64,000 nt of DNA, from contig NZ_BMXR01000008.1 in the NCBI RefSeq assembly GCF_014651855.1, positions 159,596-223,595 of the forward strand, read 5' to 3'. Positions 34,089 to 41,676 of this stretch are shown one piece after another (positions within the stretch are counted from its first letter, which is position 1; each line of letters begins with the position of its first letter). The DNA is from Saccharospirillum salsuginis. GTDB lineage: Bacteria > Pseudomonadota > Gammaproteobacteria > Pseudomonadales > Natronospirillaceae. A program made the translations under genes and the position numbers. The notes under the pieces are model-generated. The model searched no databases, had not been told where the DNA came from, and saw only the letters and a program-made list of their open reading frames with translations.

Positions 34089-35101
34089 TCATCGTCCTCC
34101 AGAGCGGTCAGGAACTGGATGCTGCGCAGGCGCCAGTTGATGCGTTCGTAGTAATCCTTGTCGGCTTCGGTTTGCTGGTAGGCCTCGAGTTCGGCGTCGG
34201 TCAAAATGTTGCCGAGGATGGCCAGCAGGTCGTCGGCGAGGAAGCGGCCCCAGTCGCTCAATGACTCGGGCAGCTCCGGCAGAGCCGCCCCCTGAATCTG
34301 GATGGCGATGGGTGACAAAACGGTACCGTCGGGCTGAATGTATTCGACCAGGCCATCCGGCCTCAGCCGCCGTTGCGAGCCGTCCGGCCAGGTCAGGACG
34401 ATGGATCCGTCCTCGAGAATGGTGCGGGTCGCGTCGGATGTATCGACCGGAGTTTCCGGCGTCGCCGGCGGTGGGCCGGGATCGGCGCGTTCCGGTTCGA
34501 TCACGCGCAGCTCGAGGTCCCGATGCTCGGGCAGGATCATCTCGAACCGGGGCAGGGCGCGGACGAGGGATGCGGACGGATTGATCGTCAATTCCCGGCA
34601 TTGGGTGTTGTTGTTTTCATCGGCTTCCCGGACCTTGTTGCCGGGGTCGACCCGGGCGCACAGCTGGAACCGGCCGACCGGAATGTCCGCCGGCAACTGA
34701 GCGGAGGTGCGGTAACGGGTTCGTTGCCTGGGTGCGAGGTCGTCGGTGTTGCTGACGCGTCCGCCCCGGAGCAGGACACCGTCGAAATAGTGTTCATCGA
34801 AACGGGCGAACCCGGTGGGCAGGGTGCGCCGGGTGATGAAGACGTCGACCATGTAGCCGTTGTCGGAAGACCGCGTGCCCCGGGCGAGGCGATCGCCCCG
34901 GTTAATGACCGTCAGAGTGAGGGCGTCGCCGATGTCTTCGCCGGCCTGGGCGCTGTCCGGAGCGACCAGGCCCACCATCAGATCCGGCAGCGCCCAGGTT
35001 GTGATCGGGAAGAGTGAAAGGCCGGCGGCGAGAAAGGGCCATAGGCAACAGCGAGCCATACCCCGGGCGATGGCCTGGAGCGGGCAGTGAATACGCGTCA
35101 T
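34085..35101 (-). CDS. Secreted CARDB-domain protein
   Basis: A 338-residue protein with a signal peptide (LFPITTWA). Residues about 27-160 form a CARDB-type Ig-like adhesion domain (PDLMVGLVAPDSAQAGEDIG, CARVDPGNKVREADENNNTQ, the last segment being diagnostic). A Pro-rich linker follows, then a short module with ILEDGSIVLTWPDGSQRRL and a helical C-terminus ending LTALEDDE. The ATG at 35099-35101 has AAGGAGGTG close upstream; an earlier ATG at 35221 would add 40 Arg-rich residues. It forms a coupled pair with the membrane protein at 33531 and is probably displayed or secreted through the envelope. Confidence 0.8.
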   Translation of the reverse strand: MTRIHCPLQAIARGMARCCLWPFLAAGLSLFPITTWALPDLMVGLVAPDSAQAGEDIGDALTLTVINRGDRLARGTRSSDNGYMVDVFITRRTLPTGFARFDEHYFDGVLLRGGRVSNTDDLAPRQRTRYRTSAQLPADIPVGRFQLCARVDPGNKVREADENNNTQCRELTINPSASLVRALPRFEMILPEHRDLELRVIEPERADPGPPPATPETPVDTSDATRTILEDGSIVLTWPDGSQRRLRPDGLVEYIQPDGTVLSPIAIQIQGAALPELPESLSDWGRFLADDLLAILGNILTDAELEAYQQTEADKDYYERINWRLRSIQFLTALEDDE

Positions 35102-35453
35102 AAGACACCTCCTTCCATGTGTCTGGAGCGGCGTTTTCTTCGAACCGACCATAGGCCAGAAACCCCAATAGCGCCACCAATCGGCCCTTCCTGGGTCCAC
35201 ATCCGATGGTGTGGCTCTCAACCTCGAGCGTAAAAAAAAGCGACCCCACTCGATAACTCAAATGCACGCAAGCGGATTTTTAAAGGACCGAACGCCTGTC
35301 TCATTGGTTTGTACTGGAATAGTTCCGTAACCCGCATAACGCCATCGGCGCCGGCGAACATCGACGGTTGAGTGAACAGCCGTATGTGTTCAGCCGAACC
35401 ACGGAGAGTGATAGAGTCATCGTGGTGTTTGCCGGAAACGAAACGGAGTGGCG
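35102..35453. other. Divergent intergenic region
   Basis: 352 bp between the CARDB gene (minus) and the racemase gene (plus). It should hold both promoters. I see no gene and no strong palindrome. Confidence 0.4.
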
Positions 35454-36149
35454 ATGAAAACCATAGGCGTATTGGGCGGTATGAGCTGGGAGTCGACCCA
35501 GACCTACTACCGATTGTTGAACCAGGGCGTCCAGGCCCGATTGGGCGGCCTGCATTCGGCCAAAGTCGTGCTCTACAGTGTGGATTTCGCGGAGATTGAA
35601 ACCCTGCAACATCAAGGCGACTGGGACGCGGCTGGGGACATGCTGGCGACCGCGGCCCGATCGGTGGAAGCCGCCGGTGCGGATTTCCTGCTGATTGGCA
35701 CCAATACCATGCATAAGGTCGCGACCCACATCGAAGCGGCGGTTCAAATTCCCCTGCTGCACATCGCCGATGCCACCGCTCAGGCCTTGCAGCGGGACGG
35801 GATAGACCGGGTCGGCTTATTGGGGACACGCTTTACCATGGAGCAGGCGTTTTACCGCGAACGACTGGATAGCCACGGCATTGAGGTATTGGTACCCGAC
35901 GAAGAACAAAGAACCACCATTCATGACGTCATTTACCAGGAACTCTGCCTGGGGCGGATCAACGATGCCTCCAAACAACAGTATCTGCACGTCGTGAACT
36001 CACTGACCGAACGGGGCGCTCAGGGCGTCATTCTCGGTTGCACCGAGATCGGCCTGTTGATCCAGCAGGCGGACACCGGCACACCCTTGTTCGATACCAC
36101 CGAACTGCATGCTGCGCAGGCCGTGGAGTATGCGCTGAAGGACCATTGA
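35454..36149 (+). CDS. Asp/Glu racemase of the YgeA (L-to-D) type
   Basis: A 231-residue protein: IGVLGGMSWEST at the start, GTNTMHK with Thr83, and ILGCTEIGLLI with Cys196. In E. coli YgeA the same two positions are Thr83 and Cys197; replacement of the first catalytic cysteine by threonine makes that enzyme act mainly in one direction, on L-aspartate and L-glutamate. The same behaviour is expected here by homology. The ATG at 35454 has GGAG with 5-base spacing. D-amino acids would feed the cell wall or signalling; no linked pathway gene is present. Confidence 0.88.
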   Translation: MKTIGVLGGMSWESTQTYYRLLNQGVQARLGGLHSAKVVLYSVDFAEIETLQHQGDWDAAGDMLATAARSVEAAGADFLLIGTNTMHKVATHIEAAVQIPLLHIADATAQALQRDGIDRVGLLGTRFTMEQAFYRERLDSHGIEVLVPDEEQRTTIHDVIYQELCLGRINDASKQQYLHVVNSLTERGAQGVILGCTEIGLLIQQADTGTPLFDTTELHAAQAVEYALKDH

Positions 36150-36179
36150 GTCACCTTTTGGGTTAAAGGAGGCATCGCC

Positions 36180-36383
36180 ATGCCCTATGTAAACATCAAA
36201 GTCACCGATGAAGGTGTTACCCCGGAACAGAAAGCCGAACTGATCTCCGGAACTACGGAATTGCTGCAACGTGTGCTGAACAAGAACCCGGAAACGACCG
36301 TGGTCGTGATCGACGAGGTGAACACCGACAACTGGGGCATCGGCGGTGAACAGGTCACCCACCGACGTGAGCGTGGGCAATGA
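36180..36383 (+). CDS. 4-oxalocrotonate tautomerase family protein
   Basis: A 67-residue protein starting MPYVNIKVTDEGVTPEQK; after removal of Met the N-terminal proline is the general base of this family. Arg residues near the catalytic site (position 11) are not obvious, so activity on muconates is unsure. AAGGAGG lies upstream. It overlaps the following GNAT gene by 4 bases (ATGA). Confidence 0.88.
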   Translation: MPYVNIKVTDEGVTPEQKAELISGTTELLQRVLNKNPETTVVVIDEVNTDNWGIGGEQVTHRRERGQ

Positions 36384-36907
36384 ACGAACAGGAAACGCAC
36401 GCCCCGATCGTGGAAGACGCTCAACTCGGTCTGGAACTGAGACCTGCCCGGCCAGAGGACCTGGCCGAGCTGGTCGCACTGTCCATTGAAGCCTTCCAGG
36501 ACGACACTCGCTTTAAACCACCCGGCGCTTACATGGGTGGCCCGGTCGGCCATGACCGGCTCGACTATCACAAAGAATGGCTGTCTTGCTATCGGTATTA
36601 TGCGTGTGAGCACCAGGGCAAAATAGTAGGCTCCGCCATGGTGGATGTGGCGGGTTCCCTGGCGAGGATTCACGGAATACACGTCAGTACCGCTTCAATG
36701 GGGCAGGGCGTCGGTTCCTGGATGTTGTGTGCCCTTGAGACAGCTTTACCCAAGGTCACGCAATGGACACTGGAAACACCGGATTACGCCATACGAAACC
36801 ATCGATTCTACGAAAAGAACGGCTACACCCTGGAAAAAATAACCCAACCCGAGCCCAAACTGGGCTTCGGCTTCTACATCTACGAAAAGCAAATGCCCGT
36901 AACGTAG
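36380..36907 (+). CDS. GNAT N-acetyltransferase
   Basis: A 175-residue acetyltransferase: LRPARPEDLAELVALSIEAF, GKIVGSAMVDVAG, IHGIHVSTASMGQGVGSWML (acetyl-CoA loop), TPDYAIRNHRFYEKNGYTLEK. Coupled to the tautomerase by a 4-base overlap. Its TAG stop codon is part of the outer arm of a palindromic element (36904-37017), which probably inserted at or near the original stop. Substrate unknown. Confidence 0.88.
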   Translation: MNEQETHAPIVEDAQLGLELRPARPEDLAELVALSIEAFQDDTRFKPPGAYMGGPVGHDRLDYHKEWLSCYRYYACEHQGKIVGSAMVDVAGSLARIHGIHVSTASMGQGVGSWMLCALETALPKVTQWTLETPDYAIRNHRFYEKNGYTLEKITQPEPKLGFGFYIYEKQMPVT

Positions 36908-37017
36908 GGCAGAAGTGGTCCGACACATCGGGCGACAGCGTTATCTGCCGCAAATGGTTGGCTATGGGCACGGTAAATTCCCAGCGGCAGATGTCGGCTC
37001 CACCTCTTCTGCCCTAC
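36904..37017. repeat. Palindromic element, GTAGGGCAGAAG family, copy 1
   Basis: 114 bp with inverted ends GTAGGGCAGAAG / CTTCTGCCCTAC and inner inverted ATCTGCCG / CGGCAGAT. The TAG of the left end is the stop codon of the upstream acetyltransferase gene. Confidence 0.8.
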
Positions 37018-37173
37018 AGGGCTTCCACATCTACGAAGATCAAAATCCGTAGGGTACAAGTGGTACGTCTGGTCCGGCATTCCGGCATCGGACGACAGTG
37101 TGGTATGCCATGGGAAGCATGCTGTGCCAGAACCCAATTACGGCAGATAACGGCTTCGCCTCTTCTGCCCTAC
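37018..37173. repeat. Tandem second unit: duplicated gene tail plus palindromic element, copy 2
   Basis: 37018-37048 repeats the last codons of the acetyltransferase gene (GGCTTC, ACATCTACGAA, CAAA) in degraded form, and 37049-37173 is a diverged copy of the element (GTAGGGTACAAGTGG to TCTTCTGCCCTAC). So gene tail and element were duplicated together. Confidence 0.7.
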
Positions 37174-37220
37174 GGTTTGTGCATGTCGTTGTAAGCAGAG
37201 GCTTTTTAAGGAAATTAGTA

Positions 37221-37550
37221 ATGGGCAACTCTTCTTCCAAAATAACGTTTTTCCAGTGGTTGCGGCCACTGATCGAATCCGGTCAGAAGACCATAACGAT
37301 TCGCGATGAGTCTGAGAGCCACTATGAACCCGGATCAATTGTGAGTGTTCACACACTTGAGACGGATGAGAAGTTCTGCGACATAGAGATACTGTCCGTT
37401 GAAGCTCTGCGATTCGAGGACATTAACGACACCCACGCCCGACAGGAATTGTTGTCTCTGTCCGAGTTAAAAGCACTGTTAAAGGACATTTACCCGGGAG
37501 AAGAATTACTGTACGTCATTTCCTACCGGTTGGTCGAGGAGCCCCGATAA
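37221..37550 (+). CDS. yqfB: N4-acetylcytidine amidohydrolase YqfB (ASCH domain)
   Basis: A 109-residue ASCH-domain protein closely following E. coli YqfB: ITFFQWLRPLIESGQKTITI, DESESHYEPGSIVSV, then HARQELLSLSELKALLKDIYPGE in the second half. Lys23 and Thr26 (QKTIT) match the catalytic Lys-Thr of YqfB, which hydrolyses N4-acetylcytidine released from RNA. The ATG at 37221 has AAGGA with 9-base spacing; a longer frame from 37098 runs through the repeat element. The stop overlaps the next start by one base (TAATG). Confidence 0.9.
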   Translation: MGNSSSKITFFQWLRPLIESGQKTITIRDESESHYEPGSIVSVHTLETDEKFCDIEILSVEALRFEDINDTHARQELLSLSELKALLKDIYPGEELLYVISYRLVEEPR

Positions 37551-37897
37551 TGAAAGTCATCGTTAACCAAGCTCACGTCTCCAACTACCCTAATCCGATT
37601 CGCTTCAACAAAGGTGACCCCCTGATGTTGGGTGCTCTGGATACGGAATACCCCGGTTGGATACGGACGCGAACCGAGGATGGCAATGAAGGCTGGGCGC
37701 CGGTTCAATACATTGATCGGGATGAATTAAATCAAAGTCAGGGTACGGCCAATACCGACTATTCCGCTTTCGAACTGAATACCCGACAAGGTGACACCCT
37801 GACGGTGCTGTCCGAACTGAACGACTGGTACCGAGCGTGCAATGAGGATGGCACCGAAGGCTGGGTACCGGTGAATACGGTCGTCCCGTTCAGTTGA
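37550..37897 (+). CDS. Tandem SH3-like domain protein
   Basis: A 115-residue protein with two related SH3-like halves: FNKGDPLMLGALD-x-GWIRTRTEDGNEGWAPVQYI (about 19-55) and TRQGDTLTVLSELNDWYRA with EDGTEGWVPVNTV (about 78-112). There is no signal peptide, so it is probably cytoplasmic. Translationally coupled to yqfB by a 1-base overlap; in other bacteria small SH3 proteins of this kind stand near enzymes whose partner they may bind. Function unknown. Confidence 0.8.
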   Translation: MKVIVNQAHVSNYPNPIRFNKGDPLMLGALDTEYPGWIRTRTEDGNEGWAPVQYIDRDELNQSQGTANTDYSAFELNTRQGDTLTVLSELNDWYRACNEDGTEGWVPVNTVVPFS

Positions 37898-37962
37898 CCG
37901 AATGCCTGCCCGGTAAGGCCGGGAAGGGCGGTATCATCACTTGACAATAAGAGATTTGGGAC

Positions 37963-38472
37963 ATGTTACAAACAGGCACTCTGAAACTCCTCATCGGCCC
38001 GGTGGGTGCCGGTAAAACCACCTACGCGGAGCAACAAGCCCTGGTGTCCCGACTGGTTTTTCTGGATCTGGACACCTGGATGGTCCGTCTGTTCGGTGAC
38101 GACCCGAGACCCGGGGATGGCGTGCTCGCCTGGTATATGGAGCGGTGTGAGCGGTGTCGCGAACTGATCTGGGATCTGGCTCTGAATACCTTGAATGCAG
38201 GCTCCGATGTCATGTTGGAATTGGGGTTGATCAACCGAGCGGAACGCGAAGCGTTTTACGCCCGAGTCCACAACGAAGATATACCGCTGGAGGTATTGCT
38301 GCTGGACGCGCCCCGTGACGTTCGCCGGGAACGGGTCAGTCGTCGAAACCAGAACCTGGACCGATATACCCAAATCGTTCCGCCCGAGTTTTTCGAGAAA
38401 GCGTCGGATGCCTGGGAACCGGTGTCGGACGAGGAGCGGCAGGTCTGGAACATTGTCGACATTTCCCGATAG
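37963..38472 (+). CDS. Small P-loop ATPase/kinase (AAA_33-like)
   Basis: A 169-residue protein with Walker A GPVGAGKTT (12-20), VFLDLDTWM, a possible lid AREAFYAR and DAPRDVRRERVSRRN, which fits small kinases of the AAA_33 / zeta-like group. It could phosphorylate a small molecule or nucleotide. There is no adjacent antitoxin, so a zeta toxin is unlikely. Stands alone. Confidence 0.8.
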   Translation: MLQTGTLKLLIGPVGAGKTTYAEQQALVSRLVFLDLDTWMVRLFGDDPRPGDGVLAWYMERCERCRELIWDLALNTLNAGSDVMLELGLINRAEREAFYARVHNEDIPLEVLLLDAPRDVRRERVSRRNQNLDRYTQIVPPEFFEKASDAWEPVSDEERQVWNIVDISR

Positions 38473-38586
38473 GTCCCTCTGATCGGTCAGCATTCGTATT
38501 CGGTTCAATTGACGGGGAGGGTTGTCTCGATGGACTTTGTATCGTAAAGTTCTTCACAAATAGACGGTAACCCGGACCAGCCCGTA

Positions 38587-39192
38587 ATGACGGATGACGA
38601 ACCTTCGACCCCGACGGCCGAACCGACCATGTTGCACGAGCGTGCGGCCGACAATTTGCGTTACATCCGCGAGACCATGGAGAGCACCGGTCGTTTTACC
38701 GAGCTGTCCGGTCTGGGCTATGTGCTGATCGGCCTCTCGGCGGTGCTGGCTTGGCTGGCCGCCGTTCGTTTCGCGCAGGAGGCGTGGCTGTCAGTCTGGA
38801 TGTTCGAGTTCGCCGTGGCGACGGCCATTGGCCTGTGGTTCACCGCACGCAAGGCCGTTGGCGCAGGGGTGACTTTATGGGACCGATCCGCCCGGAAATT
38901 GCTCCTGGCGTTTTCACCTCCCATGGCGGCCGGCGGTTTGTTCACGGTCGTGTTGTATCCGACAGGCGATGTGGCCTTGATTCAGGGTATCTGGTTGAGC
39001 TTGTACGGGGTGAGCGTCATCACCGGTGGTTTGTTTTCTGTCGGTATCGTGCCGGTCATGGGGTTGGGCTTTATGGCGGCGGGTGCAGTCGCGTTGTTGT
39101 GGCCAGCCACCACTGGCTGGATGATGTTACTCGGCTTTGGAGGTCTGCATGGCCTGTTCGGTGTGTTGATCTGGAGGCGTTACGGTGGCTAG
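38587..39192 (+). CDS. Multi-span membrane protein, unknown
   Basis: A 201-residue protein with a polar 45-residue front (LHERAADNLRYIRETMEST) and about six membrane segments thereafter. Its stop overlaps the start of the next gene (a winged-helix regulator) by 8 bases. The same arrangement of a membrane protein, an HTH_34-like regulator and a DUF4153/4173 protein follows, so the three probably form one unit. Confidence 0.8.
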   Translation: MTDDEPSTPTAEPTMLHERAADNLRYIRETMESTGRFTELSGLGYVLIGLSAVLAWLAAVRFAQEAWLSVWMFEFAVATAIGLWFTARKAVGAGVTLWDRSARKLLLAFSPPMAAGGLFTVVLYPTGDVALIQGIWLSLYGVSVITGGLFSVGIVPVMGLGFMAAGAVALLWPATTGWMMLLGFGGLHGLFGVLIWRRYGG

Positions 39193-39565
39193 AGCGGTTA
39201 AGAAAGCACAAGCGGACAAGCCGGCAAAAACGCCGAAGCCTCGAGCCAAAGCCCAATCGGCTCAGGTTCCGGCGGCGGAGCTGGACCGGTTGATTCACGA
39301 TCGGGTCCGCCTGGGCATTCTCAGCGCGCTGGCGGCGGACGCCAACCTCAGTTTCAGCGAGCTGAAAAAGGTATTGAAGGTGACCGATGGCAACCTGAGC
39401 GTCCATGCCCGCAAGCTGGAAGATGCCGGTTACGTTGAATGCCGAAAGCGATTCGAAGGCCGGACACCGCGCACCGAATACGCATTGACGCCCAAGGGGC
39501 GAAAGGCGTTGCAGCAGTATGTATCGCACATGGAGGCGATCATCAGTCACGTTAAAGGTGGCTGA
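39185..39565 (+). CDS. Winged-helix transcriptional regulator (HTH_34-like)
   Basis: A 126-residue protein. A Lys/Ala-rich front of 35 residues precedes a MarR/ArsR-like winged helix: LDRLIHDRVRLGILSALAAD, LSFSELKKVLKVTDGNLSVHARKLEDAGYV, RTPRTEYALTPKGRKALQQYV. GTG start inside the upstream gene's stop region gives translational coupling. It probably controls its own three-gene unit. Confidence 0.85.
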   Translation: MARAVKKAQADKPAKTPKPRAKAQSAQVPAAELDRLIHDRVRLGILSALAADANLSFSELKKVLKVTDGNLSVHARKLEDAGYVECRKRFEGRTPRTEYALTPKGRKALQQYVSHMEAIISHVKGG

Positions 39566-39624
39566 TATTTTTTTGTCTATAGACTTTGTATTGCAAAGTG
39601 CTTTCTTAGTCAGGAGCCATCGAA

Positions 39625-41145
39625 ATGGAAAACGAAACCACCGCCGAGTCCTCGACCCTTAAACAAGAGGCCCTGAAACCTGAGCCCGTGAAGCGCGAAA
39701 CCTTGATGTGGGCGCTGCTGCTGGGTGTTCTGGGGGACATGTTGCTGCGCGAAGGCGTTATTGGGCCGGGGCTGGCGCTGTGGGTCGGCTTGGCGGGCTG
39801 CGCAGCCACCGGGTTGGCCTGGCGAGTCGATAAAACCCAATTGCGCTCCGTCGCGGGCTGGTCGGCCGTTGCTTTGGTCGCGGCCGGTATGATGGTGTTA
39901 CGCGACAGCCCCTCGTTGCGGTTTCTGTTGTTTTTACTATTGCCGGTGGCGTTGTCCCACATTGTGATGCTGAGCTGGGGTGCTCGCCTGGGGCGGTCGT
40001 TGCCGGTGGATCATCTCTATGGCCTGTTGTCGGTACCCGCGCGAGCACTGATCGGTGGGGCACCCTTGTTGGACAGCCTCAGGATGAGGCGGGGCCGGGT
40101 CGTACCCCGGCTAATGGGCATTGGGCGCGGCCTGATTCTGGCTTTGCCGTTGCTGTGGATCTTTTCGGGGCTACTGTCTTCGGCGGATGCGGCGTTCAAC
40201 CGGTTTGCGGACCAAGCGTTCGATTGGTTCACGGTGTCGGACCTGACCAGCCATGTGGTTATCGCCCTGGTCCTGGCCTGGGTCGTGAGCGGCTGGCTGA
40301 AAGCCGTACTCGATCGCGGCCATGAAAATCTGTTCCTCCGATTGCCGCTGCCCCGTATCGGCCGGGATGAAACGCTGATCGTGCTGGGTTCGCTTGCGCT
40401 TCTGTTCGGCGGGTTCGTGGTGTTGCAACTGAGCTATCTGTTCGGCGGCTATGAGGCGATACAAGGTGTTTCCGGACTGACCGTGGCGAACTATGCCCGT
40501 CGCGGCTTCTTCGAGCTGGTGGTCATCGCGGGATTGACGCTGGGCGTTTTGCTGGTCGCCAGAGCCGTCACGTCCAGCCAGCGCTTGTATCAATGGCTGG
40601 CGTTGGTGCTGGTTGGCCTGGTGCTGGTAATGCTGATCTCCGCCGTGCAGCGGTTCGTGTTGTACATCGACGCTTTCGGTTTGAGCCTGGATCGATTGAC
40701 CGTACTGGCGATCCTGCTCTGGTTGGCGTTAACTCTGGTGATTTTCGCGACAACGGTGCTGCGCGGGCAGTTTTCCTGGTTCGCGTCCGGATCGACACTG
40801 GCCGGTATCGCCGTGGTCCTACTGCTTGCCCTGATGAATCCGGCGGCATGGGTGGCTCGCGTAAACATGGATCGCGCTATTGATCATCAACAGTCGCTGG
40901 ATACAGACTATCTGGTGTCACTGGGGGCGGACGCTGTGCCAACGGTGCTGGATCGATTGGATCAACTGCCTCAAGCGGATCGATGCACGTTGGCCGCAGA
41001 ACTGTTGTGGCGCTGGCATACGATGATCGTTACCCAGCCGGATTGGCGAGTGTGGAATCGGGCGCAGGCCAAGGCTGTGGATGGGGTCGCCGAGCGGCAC
41101 GATTTCCTGAGGGCGGCATCCGAAGGTTGCGCCGTGAACCGATAG
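39625..41145 (+). CDS. DUF4173/DUF4153-family membrane protein
   Basis: A 506-residue protein with about 11-12 membrane segments (for example LMWALLLGVLGDMLL, LLWIFSGLLSSADAAF, VVIAGLTLGVLLVARAV, LALVLVGLVLVMLISAV) and a soluble C-terminal 90 residues. The pattern resembles the DUF4173/DUF4153 families of unknown function, usually next to a small winged-helix regulator as here. 59 bases separate it from the regulator gene. Confidence 0.8.
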   Translation: MENETTAESSTLKQEALKPEPVKRETLMWALLLGVLGDMLLREGVIGPGLALWVGLAGCAATGLAWRVDKTQLRSVAGWSAVALVAAGMMVLRDSPSLRFLLFLLLPVALSHIVMLSWGARLGRSLPVDHLYGLLSVPARALIGGAPLLDSLRMRRGRVVPRLMGIGRGLILALPLLWIFSGLLSSADAAFNRFADQAFDWFTVSDLTSHVVIALVLAWVVSGWLKAVLDRGHENLFLRLPLPRIGRDETLIVLGSLALLFGGFVVLQLSYLFGGYEAIQGVSGLTVANYARRGFFELVVIAGLTLGVLLVARAVTSSQRLYQWLALVLVGLVLVMLISAVQRFVLYIDAFGLSLDRLTVLAILLWLALTLVIFATTVLRGQFSWFASGSTLAGIAVVLLLALMNPAAWVARVNMDRAIDHQQSLDTDYLVSLGADAVPTVLDRLDQLPQADRCTLAAELLWRWHTMIVTQPDWRVWNRAQAKAVDGVAERHDFLRAASEGCAVNR

Positions 41146-41147
41146 GA

Positions 41148-41483
41148 TCAGCGAGCGGTGGATGTGTCGTCGTCGGTATCGATCGCGCACGCCTCATTCA
41201 CACAGCATTCTTCCATCAGAAAGTTCGCGATCGATTCGATGACCTCGAAACGGGGAAAGCAGTGCAGTGTGCGGCTTTCCCGTACCTGTTCGACCAGTCC
41301 CACTTTGACCATTCGGGACAGGTGGTGGGACAGCGTCGACCCGGGGATGCCCAGGGCCTCCTGAATGTCGCCCACGGCCGCGCCGGCGTGGCCGGATTTG
41401 ACCAGATATCTCAGAATCTGCAGGCGGGTTGGGTGGCCCAGTTCCGCCAGGCAGCCCGCCATCTCGTCCAGGCTCATGTTCAT
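41148..41483 (-). CDS. ArsR-family metalloid-responsive repressor
   Basis: A 111-residue repressor: LGHPTRLQILRYLVKSG, then the recognition helix GIPGSTLSHHLSRMVKVGLVEQVR. It has Cys11, Cys75 and a C-terminal cluster Cys93-Cys94 and Cys99, which could bind trivalent arsenic; C-terminal vicinal cysteines are seen in ArsR proteins that respond to As(III) or methylarsenite. Divergent from an ArsP-like permease gene, with two palindromes of the ATTTC-n-GAAAT type between. It ends 2 bases from the convergent DUF4173 gene. Confidence 0.9.
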   Translation of the reverse strand: MNMSLDEMAGCLAELGHPTRLQILRYLVKSGHAGAAVGDIQEALGIPGSTLSHHLSRMVKVGLVEQVRESRTLHCFPRFEVIESIANFLMEECCVNEACAIDTDDDTSTAR

Positions 41484-41510
41484 GCCTCACTGTCATGTGA
41501 TGATAATTCT

Positions 41511-41526
41511 ATATTTCTAGAAATAT
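41511..41526. promoter_or_regulatory. Palindromic ArsR operator candidate 1
   Basis: ATATTTCTAGAAATAT is a perfect 16-bp palindrome, 28 bases before the arsR start and just upstream of a -35-like TTGACA (41528-41533) for the permease. Confidence 0.75.
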
Positions 41527-41527
41527 A

Positions 41528-41579
41528 TTGACAATCGAGTTCGCCCGTTTCAATATTATTTCCATGATTCCGGAAATAA
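41528..41579 (+). promoter_or_regulatory. Promoter and ArsR operator candidate 2 for the permease gene
   Basis: TTGACA (41528-41533) is followed 17 bases later by CAATAT (41551-41556) as a plausible -10. Overlapping the expected transcription start is a spaced inverted repeat, TTATTTCC (41556-41563) and GGAAATAA (41572-41579), sharing the ATTTC/GAAAT half-sites of operator 1. Confidence 0.6.
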
Positions 41580-41676
41580 CGATTTATATGCATCAGTGCG
41601 GCTGAAACAGTGCGACAGCAGACCCGATGCGAACGACTCACCCGGTGTCGCCCATTCATGAAAGGAGAAACGGATC

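Noticed and set aside
37098..37220. N-terminal extension of yqfB
   Set aside because: It would translate a palindromic repeat element; the ATG at 37221 has a good ribosome site and matches the family start.
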